Shown piece by piece: positions 40,234 to 44,405 of a stretch of 44,405 nt of DNA. Positions within the stretch are counted from its first letter, which is position 1; each line of letters begins with the position of its first letter. Position numbers and translations under genes: made by a program. Below the pieces are notes generated by a model that worked only from the letters and a program-made list of their open reading frames with translations, did not search any database and was not told where the DNA came from. This stretch comes from Marinilabiliaceae bacterium UBA5213 (lineage in GTDB: Bacteria > Bacteroidota > Bacteroidia > Bacteroidales > Marinilabiliaceae): positions 1-44,405 of the forward strand of contig DHVH01000085.1 in the NCBI GenBank assembly GCA_002412555.1, in the 5' to 3' direction.

Positions 40234-41838
40234 ATGGATAAAAATGGTCGTGTTATGAAGAAGGTTATTCTACCCGCAGCGTTGTTGCTGGTGCTGTTAA
40301 TCCTAGCAGTACACCTGTTTCATCGCCCGGAGTTGCCCAATCTGAGTCATTTGCAACTGCAGCAGCAATTTTCTGTAAAACCGGTCGCATCTGTCGACCA
40401 TACCCAATTTGAGCAGCTGCAGAAGGCCTTTGCTACGCCGCAGGATGTAACCGAAGCGTGTATCGACTGCCACAATGAGCGGCATAAGGAGGTGATGGCT
40501 TCGAGCCACTGGAACTGGGAACGTATCTCCTATGTGGAAGGTCGCGGTATTGAACGCATGGGAAAGCAGAATGTGATCAACAACTTTTGCATAGGTACCA
40601 GTTCTAACGAGCAATCTTGTGCCAAATGCCACATTGGCTTTGGCATGTCTAATAACTTGTTCGATTTTAACAATGCCCGCAATGTGGATTGTATGGTCTG
40701 CCACGATCATAGCGAAGCTTATATTAAAGGGACTTCTGCGGCGGGGTATCCCGACCGGTCGGTCAATCTTTCACAAGTGGCACAAAGCGTCGGGCGCCCC
40801 GGCAATATTAATTGTGGCGCTTGCCACTTTTCAGGAGGGGGTGGCAACAACGTTAAACATGGCGACCTGGAAATGGCCTTGCTGGAGGCGGATCGTTCGG
40901 TGGATGTGCACATGGCGGCCAATGGTATTAATATGACCTGTGTGGATTGCCATGAAGCCGAGAACCACAAAATGAAGGGGACGCTTTATTCTGTTTCTTC
41001 TACCCATGTGAATAGACTGCAATGTTCTGATTGCCATAGCACGACGCCACACAACGACCGGATGCTCGACGTGCATACGGGAAAAATTGCCTGCCAGACT
41101 TGCCACATTCCCGAGTATGCCAAAGTGAACGCCACTAAAATGGCCTGGCGGTGGTCGGAGGCAGGGCATTTAAAAGATGGTGAACCCTACTCTGTAATGG
41201 ATTCTATGGGTCGCGAGGTTTATTTGTCCATAAAGGGGTCTTTTGAGTGGGCCTCCAATGTGAAGCCGGAGTATGTTTGGTTCAACGGACATGCCACGCA
41301 TTATATTCTGGGTGATGAGGTGGATACCATTCCTTTGCAGGTGAACAGGTTGTTGGGTGCTGCCAACGACCGGGACTCGAAAATCTATCCGGTTAAGGTG
41401 CACCGGGGTGATCAGATTTATGATCCCAATACCAAAATGCTCATTCAGCCCAAGCTGTGGAGCGATGCCAAAGGCGACAGCGCCTTTTGGCAGGATTTGG
41501 ACTGGCATGAGGCCGCTACCGCCGGCATGCTAGAAGTTGGTTTGCCCTACAGTGGTGAATATGAGTTTATCCCCACTGAAATGTACTGGCCGGTCAATCA
41601 TATGGTTTCTCCCAAGGCCGAATCTCTTTCCTGTGCTGAATGCCACACGCGGGATAACGGGCGACTGGCAGGATTGACTGATTTTTATTTGCCTGGGCGC
41701 GACCGGCATGCAGGTATTGACATCCTGGGAAAACTAATGATTTTTGGTGCCCTGATTGGTGTTATGATACATGCAATGGCACGCTTTATAATGGCCATTC
41801 GCAACAAGGAGATTGAGTCGGAGGATATCAACTATTAA
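40234..41838 (+). CDS. Octahaem c-type cytochrome of the tetrathionate reductase (Otr) family, membrane-anchored
   Basis: A 534-residue protein with exactly eight CxxCH haem sites, at residues 76, 129, 153, 194, 236, 264, 287 and 467. Their spacing and the free-cysteine motif NNFCIGTSSN (Cys119) fit the octahaem tetrathionate reductase family, whose Shewanella member reduces tetrathionate, nitrite and hydroxylamine in vitro. The substrate here is not proven. Residues 8-28 are a signal anchor (MKKVILPAALLLVLLILAV; an ATG at residue 8 is also possible). A second helix lies at about 497-520 (ILGKLMIFGALIGVMIHA), so the enzyme is anchored at both ends and faces the periplasm. A cytochrome b gene follows after ten bases, and YeeE/YedE genes after that. 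Confidence 0.88.
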   Translation: MDKNGRVMKKVILPAALLLVLLILAVHLFHRPELPNLSHLQLQQQFSVKPVASVDHTQFEQLQKAFATPQDVTEACIDCHNERHKEVMASSHWNWERISYVEGRGIERMGKQNVINNFCIGTSSNEQSCAKCHIGFGMSNNLFDFNNARNVDCMVCHDHSEAYIKGTSAAGYPDRSVNLSQVAQSVGRPGNINCGACHFSGGGGNNVKHGDLEMALLEADRSVDVHMAANGINMTCVDCHEAENHKMKGTLYSVSSTHVNRLQCSDCHSTTPHNDRMLDVHTGKIACQTCHIPEYAKVNATKMAWRWSEAGHLKDGEPYSVMDSMGREVYLSIKGSFEWASNVKPEYVWFNGHATHYILGDEVDTIPLQVNRLLGAANDRDSKIYPVKVHRGDQIYDPNTKMLIQPKLWSDAKGDSAFWQDLDWHEAATAGMLEVGLPYSGEYEFIPTEMYWPVNHMVSPKAESLSCAECHTRDNGRLAGLTDFYLPGRDRHAGIDILGKLMIFGALIGVMIHAMARFIMAIRNKEIESEDINY

Positions 41839-41848
41839 TTTTTGGGCT

Positions 41849-42499
41849 ATGCAAAGAATATATATTTACAAACAGTTTGAACGTTTCTGGCACTGGACGC
41901 AGGCCATTCTGGTGTTGTTTCTGGCCATGACCGGGTTTGAAGTGCACGACTCCATTCATTTGTTCGGTTACGAAAATGCCGTTGTGTATCACCGGATAGC
42001 TGCCTGGATGCTGCTCGGATTGATTGTGTTTTCTATTTTTTGGCATGTGACGACCGGTGAATGGCGGCAGTACATCCCCTCTTTCTCTAAATTGTCGGCT
42101 CAAATCCGCTATTACACTATTGGCATGTTCAAGGGCGAGGCGCACCCAACGCACAAAACGGCCCGCAATAAATTGAACCCCTTGCAAGCGGTTACTTATT
42201 TAGGATTTAAGCTGGTGATGGCGCCATTGATTGTGGTAACGGGGATGGTTTACATGTTTTACCGCACCATTGATGCCAACGATATGGTGGTGGTCAGTGA
42301 AATACCCCTGGCATGGATTGCCTGGTTGCATACTTTTGGTGCCTACCTGCTCATGATGTTTGTTGTTATTCATGTGTATATGACCACGACCGGCTCTACG
42401 CCACTGTCCAATATAAAGGCCATGCTTACGGGCTATGAAGAGTTGGAACCAGTCGATGAAAATTCAATTATAAAAAATAAAGAAGCCCATGAAGCCTAA
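41849..42499 (+). CDS. Cytochrome b (b561/thiosulfate-reductase-type), quinol-linked partner of the octahaem cytochrome
   Basis: A 216-residue membrane protein from the ATG at 41849; an in-frame ATG at 41813 overlaps the octahaem gene and gives a less likely start. Four or five hydrophobic helices are visible, with candidate haem b histidines in FERFWHWTQA, YHRIAAWM, FWHVTTGEW, LHTFGAYLL and VVIHVYMTTTG. This arrangement is that of di-haem cytochrome b subunits that pass electrons from menaquinol to periplasmic reductases or hydrogenases. Its place next to the octahaem cytochrome implies one quinol-oxidising complex. It overlaps the YeeE gene by 11 bases, so all three are co-translated. The direction of electron flow is inferred. 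Confidence 0.87.
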   Translation: MQRIYIYKQFERFWHWTQAILVLFLAMTGFEVHDSIHLFGYENAVVYHRIAAWMLLGLIVFSIFWHVTTGEWRQYIPSFSKLSAQIRYYTIGMFKGEAHPTHKTARNKLNPLQAVTYLGFKLVMAPLIVVTGMVYMFYRTIDANDMVVVSEIPLAWIAWLHTFGAYLLMMFVVIHVYMTTTGSTPLSNIKAMLTGYEELEPVDENSIIKNKEAHEA

Positions 42500-43016
42500 T
42501 CAATACATGAATCCCTACTTAGCAGGTATCCTCCTGGGTTTGGTGCTGTTAGCTACGGTTTATATTACTGGTCGCGGACTGGGAGCCAGTGGTGCTGTTA
42601 AAAGTCTAGTGGCTACAGGTGTACAAGCCGCTGCGCCGGCCCATTATGAGTCGGCCGTTATTTATCAGGATTATGCCGCAGAACACCCCGATGGTTCTAT
42701 GAAGTCGTGGTTGGTGTTTGAGGTGCTGGGGGTCATCATTGGCGCCTTTATATCGGGTGTTTTATCTGATCGAATTGGACTCAAACTGGAAAAGGGGCCC
42801 TCGGTGACCAATAAAACAAGGATTTTAACGGCCATATTGGGCGGTGCCCTGTTTGGTTTTGGCAGTCAACTGGGGCGCGGATGCACCAGTGGATCTGCAC
42901 TGAGTGGGATGTCGGTGATGTCGCTGGGGGGCATTGTTACCATGATGGCCATATTTGGCGGAGCTTATGCTTTGGCCTGGTTTTTTCGTCGCCTCTGGCT
43001 AACTATAGATCGTTAG
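42489..43016 (+). CDS. YeeE/YedE-family sulfur transporter, half-size
   Basis: A 175-residue membrane protein with about four helices. The family motif GRGCTSGSALSG (Cys132) lies before the last helix. In the characterised bacterial thiosulfate transporter (TsuA/YeeE) such cysteines hand thiosulfate through the membrane in a two-fold symmetric protein of roughly twice this length; this gene covers one half and the next gene the other. It overlaps the cytochrome b gene by 11 bases. Its last codons and its TAG stop are made by an octamer of the same kind as the array at 4298. Confidence 0.85.
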   Translation: MKPNQYMNPYLAGILLGLVLLATVYITGRGLGASGAVKSLVATGVQAAAPAHYESAVIYQDYAAEHPDGSMKSWLVFEVLGVIIGAFISGVLSDRIGLKLEKGPSVTNKTRILTAILGGALFGFGSQLGRGCTSGSALSGMSVMSLGGIVTMMAIFGGAYALAWFFRRLWLTIDR

Positions 43017-43043
43017 GTTAATAGATCATTAGGTGGATAGGCA
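43004..43043. repeat. Short octamer array, relative of the 4298-4441 array
   Basis: Five units (TATAGATC, GTTAGGTT, AATAGATC, ATTAGGTG, GATAGGCA) continue the 8-bp phase. The stretch ATAGATCGTTAGGTTAATAG and the next four bases recur exactly at 4299-4322. The first units encode the last residues and the stop of the half-size YeeE gene. The rest of the gap (43044-43211) holds an imperfect inverted repeat GCAAGT...ACTTGC near 43088-43121 and no gene I can support. Confidence 0.8.
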
Positions 43044-43211
43044 AAATTAAATCCATGATATTCAGCCAGTTATACTTCTTTAATCAGCAAGTGCAAGTTA
43101 TTTAAAATCAGCGACTTGCAAAACAATAACGAACGGTTAGTTAAGGTAAAATGATCTTAACAAAGACTGAAGAATTAGAAGTTTTCTTATTGATAGTTAA
43201 AATGATTGATT

Positions 43212-44405
43212 ATGGGACCTTTAGTGCCGGACATTATAAGCAATGAATTCAATTTTCTCATAGCGCTGGTTATGGGTGTTGGGTTTGGGTTTGCTCTGGA
43301 GCAAGCCGGGTTTTCAAGCACCCGTAAATTGGTGGGCTTGTTTTATGGCTATGACTTTACCGTGTTGAAGGTATTCTTTACCGCAGGGGTTACCGCTATG
43401 ATCGGTATTTTATTGTTGGGCCATTTTGGTCTACTCAATTTGGAGTACATCTTTGTGAATCCGTTTTTTGTGCGGTCGGCCATTGTGGGTGGACTAATCA
43501 TGGGCGCCGGGTTCATTATTGGCGGCTTTTGTCCGGGTACCAGTGTCTGCGCCGCAGCCATTGGTAAGGTGGATGCCATGGCCTTTATCTTTGGCTCTGT
43601 GCTAGGGGTTTTCGCTTTTATGGAAGGCTATCCTTTGCTGGAAGATTTTTATCTGGCAGACAATCAAGGCGCGGTGCTCATTTTTGAATCTTTGGGCATT
43701 TCACGCAACATGTGGGCCTTGTTATTGACCATCATTGCGGTGGTGGCATTTATAGCCACTTCATGGATCCAGAGCAAGGTTACTGGTGAAAAAAACGAAC
43801 TGGTAAAGGTAAGCAAAGCCAAAATAGCCGGATTTATTGCTATTCCTTTAGTGATTGTTTTGATAGTGATGATTACTCCTTCCAGGGATGAATATGTGAT
43901 GGCCCAACTGGAAAAGCGGGCTGCCTCAGGTGAATGTCAGCCCAGCATCATTGATGCGGACAAGCTGGCCTATGAATTGATCAATAGTTATTTTGAATAC
44001 AATATTATTGATATCCGGACTAAAGCTGAATACGATTCTTTTCATATTGCGACGGCCATCAACATTCCTTTGGAGAATCTGGCTCAACTCGAATACCGCC
44101 CCTTGTTCCGGCAGCGGGTGAAGACCAATGTATTTTATGGTGGCGACTTTGAAGATGCGAAACGGGCCTGTTTGTTGGCACGCTTTCATGGGGATGACAG
44201 TGGACTGGCTTTGCAGGAAACGGCTGAAGCTTTTCAGCAGCAGTTTTTCTTTCCGGCGGCTTTGCCGCTGGAGCCTACGCGACAGCAATTAACGGTGCGG
44301 ACTTTCCGTGAAGATGCGGCACGAAAAATGGAGGAAATTCAAGCGGCGGTTTCGGCCATGTCTCAACCCATTGAGAAAAAAGTGCGGGTGGTTCAGGGCG
44401 GATGC
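43212..44405 (+). CDS. YeeE/YedE-type transporter fused to a rhodanese-like domain, 3' end cut by window edge
   Basis: I read 398 codons from the ATG at 43212 to the window edge; the frame is open and the last residues are VQGGC. Residues 1-225 are a YeeE/YedE membrane domain with about six helices and the cysteine motif GGFCPGTSVCAAAIGK (Cys107, Cys113). Residues about 245-350 are rhodanese-like (IIDIRTKAEYDSFHIATAINIPLEN), but where active rhodaneses have Cys in the loop after the fourth strand, this has VFYGGDFEDAKRAC, so the catalytic cysteine is lost. A Cys242 lies just before this domain. A longer linker follows. It starts about 195 bases after the half-size YeeE gene, and probably works with it. 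Confidence 0.82.
   Translation, partial: MGPLVPDIISNEFNFLIALVMGVGFGFALEQAGFSSTRKLVGLFYGYDFTVLKVFFTAGVTAMIGILLLGHFGLLNLEYIFVNPFFVRSAIVGGLIMGAGFIIGGFCPGTSVCAAAIGKVDAMAFIFGSVLGVFAFMEGYPLLEDFYLADNQGAVLIFESLGISRNMWALLLTIIAVVAFIATSWIQSKVTGEKNELVKVSKAKIAGFIAIPLVIVLIVMITPSRDEYVMAQLEKRAASGECQPSIIDADKLAYELINSYFEYNIIDIRTKAEYDSFHIATAINIPLENLAQLEYRPLFRQRVKTNVFYGGDFEDAKRACLLARFHGDDSGLALQETAEAFQQQFFFPAALPLEPTRQQLTVRTFREDAARKMEEIQAAVSAMSQPIEKKVRVVQGGC

Noticed and set aside
40234..41838. Octahaem protein as an NrfA nitrite reductase or octahaem hydroxylamine oxidoreductase
   Set aside because: NrfA has five haems with a CxxCK site, which is absent. HAO has a different haem spacing and a cross-linking tyrosine region not seen. 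The NNFCIG motif and haem spacing fit the Otr family better.
41813..41848. Upstream start for the cytochrome b gene
   Set aside because: It lies inside the end of the octahaem gene and adds 12 residues not typical of the family; the ATG at 41849 is better placed.
43088..43121. Terminator after the half-size YeeE gene
   Set aside because: The GCAAGT/ACTTGC hairpin is imperfect with a large loop and no T run on either strand.

Overview
The window looks like a chromosomal segment of a free-living Bacteroidota, probably of the Marinilabiliales/Cytophaga-like kind. The evidence is several promoters of the Bacteroidota type (TTTG, about 19 nt, TAnnTTTG), an arginine cluster using the carbamoyltransferase ArgF' with proline genes inserted, bifunctional HisB, small Bacteroidota-only families (DUF4492, DUF6146-like), and a mid-range GC content. 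The genus cannot be fixed from this sequence. No rRNA, tRNA, CRISPR array, insertion sequence or prophage was seen.

Layout. 1-4293: a truncated exported thioredoxin-fold protein next to coaD, then a DUF2721 membrane protein converging on a VOC/SDR gene pair. 4298-4441: an array of 18 octamers. 4463-10061 (minus strand): a histidine operon hisG-hisD-hisC-esterase-hisB, preceded by a clear promoter, a 15-residue histidine-rich leader peptide and a complete 1:2 / 2:3 / 3:4 attenuator. The genes hisH, hisA, hisF and hisI do not follow. 10291-14858: a lipoprotein beta-mannosidase, a Gfo/Idh/MocA oxidoreductase and phosphatidylserine synthase. 15101-18244 (minus): a cytochrome bd operon, DUF4492-cydA-cydB, followed by a 51-residue single-helix ORF that resembles CydX.

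18460-37479: a 19-kb glutamate-family block. carB (minus) diverges from argR-GNAT-argG-argC-argD-HNH-proC-proB-proA-argF'-argB-argE-argH-gltA, followed by carA with its own promoter. ArgF' has proline at residue 90, the residue that marks N-succinylornithine (rather than N-acetylornithine) carbamoyltransferase. I therefore infer that the pathway uses succinylated intermediates, with the GNAT protein as the likely N-acylglutamate synthase. A near-perfect ARG box overlaps the argR start region.

37544-40027: lpxA, a divergent PagL-like lipid A deacylase whose signal peptide is broken by a nine-T tract, and a small lipoprotein. 40234-44405: an apparent sulfur-compound respiration and uptake module. 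It comprises an eight-haem cytochrome of the octahaem tetrathionate reductase type with membrane anchors, a cytochrome b, a half-size YeeE/YedE transporter, and a second YeeE/YedE half fused to a rhodanese domain that lacks its catalytic cysteine (cut by the window edge).

The items most worth a second look are the histidine attenuator, the octahaem/cytochrome b/YeeE-rhodanese module, the succinyl-arginine route with its cysteine-bearing GNAT, the CydX-like small protein, and the poly-T tract in the lipid A deacylase.
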